A stretch of 6,437 nt of DNA. Origin: an uncultured Porphyromonadaceae bacterium (GTDB lineage: Bacteria > Bacteroidota > Bacteroidia > Bacteroidales > Muribaculaceae). The notes below the pieces were generated by a model. The model was not told where the DNA came from. It was given only the letters and a program-made list of their open reading frames with translations, and did no database searches. Made by a program: the position numbers and the translations under genes. Positions 6,348 through 6,437 of this stretch are shown here, in pieces (position 1 is the stretch's first letter; every line of letters starts with the position of its first letter). The DNA is taken from the NCBI GenBank assembly GCA_947174225.1, contig CAMWIF010000160.1, positions 1 to 6,437 on the forward strand, in the 5' to 3' direction.

Positions 6348-6437
6348 ATGAGACAGCTAAAGATAACAAAATCAATCACAAACCGCGAAAGTGCCTCTCT
6401 CGATAAGTATTTGCAGGAAATTGGCAGTTAGGAACTA
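6348..6437 (+). CDS. rpoD: RNA polymerase primary sigma factor RpoD, N-terminal fragment at window edge, with an in-frame stop
   Basis: From ATG 6348 the translation begins MRQLKITKSITNRESASLD and continues KYLQEIG. From memory this is the highly conserved start of the short (about 286-residue) Bacteroidetes RpoD, covering the start of sigma region 1.2. RpoD directs core RNA polymerase to housekeeping promoters. The start has no Shine-Dalgarno sequence, as usual for the phylum. The family continues with Arg-Glu-Glu/Asp-Leu, but here the codons after Gly26 are AGT TAG GAA CTA, giving Ser-stop-Glu-Leu. Two single-base changes (CGT to AGT at 6426, GAG to TAG at 6429) would explain this while keeping the frame, since Glu-Leu after the stop still fits. 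A true null of rpoD should be lethal, so an end-of-contig base error is the favoured explanation. Only 30 codons are visible. Confidence 0.85.

Noticed and set aside
1..6437. CRISPR array, insertion sequence, phage or toxin-antitoxin system
   Set aside because: No regularly spaced repeats, transposase motifs, terminal repeats or small gene pairs were seen; all long frames are housekeeping proteases or rpoD.

Overview
The window looks like a piece of a Bacteroidota chromosome, most likely order Bacteroidales. A gut lineage such as Muribaculaceae is possible, but that is a guess from codon flavour and moderate GC. Three things point to Bacteroidota: genes start without Shine-Dalgarno sequences behind A-rich leaders, the promoter-like motifs resemble TAnnTTTG, and the last gene begins with the near-invariant N-terminus of the Bacteroidetes primary sigma factor. 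All recognisable genes are on the + strand.

Layout: (1) 1-2147, the C-terminal three quarters of a large two-repeat M16 (pitrilysin-type) zinc peptidase, open at the left edge. (2) A 70-nt gap with a bulged hairpin but no U-tract. (3) 2218-4356, a complete exported M3 metallopeptidase of the Dcp/oligopeptidase type with its HEFGH site. (4) 4357-4674, a 318-nt gene-free stretch with a perfect 18-bp palindrome, a strong intrinsic terminator, an AT-rich inverted repeat, a candidate promoter and a long leader. (5) 4675-6162, a complete DegP/DegQ-type (HtrA, Do-like) serine protease with an intact triad and two PDZ domains. (6) A strong terminator at 6202-6245. (7) A short control region with a perfect 9+4+9 inverted repeat. 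(8) From 6348, the first codons of rpoD, cut by the right edge and carrying an unexpected in-frame TAG nine bases before the end.

How the genes fit together: the first three encode cell-envelope proteolysis. HtrA would cleave misfolded envelope proteins, while M16 and M3 enzymes usually finish peptides. The M16 and M3 genes are probably co-transcribed. htrA is bracketed by two intrinsic terminators and appears to be its own unit, and rpoD is another. No mobile element, CRISPR array, phage gene, tRNA or rRNA was seen. The coding content is ordinary housekeeping; the less explained material is in the intergenic regions and at the right-hand end.
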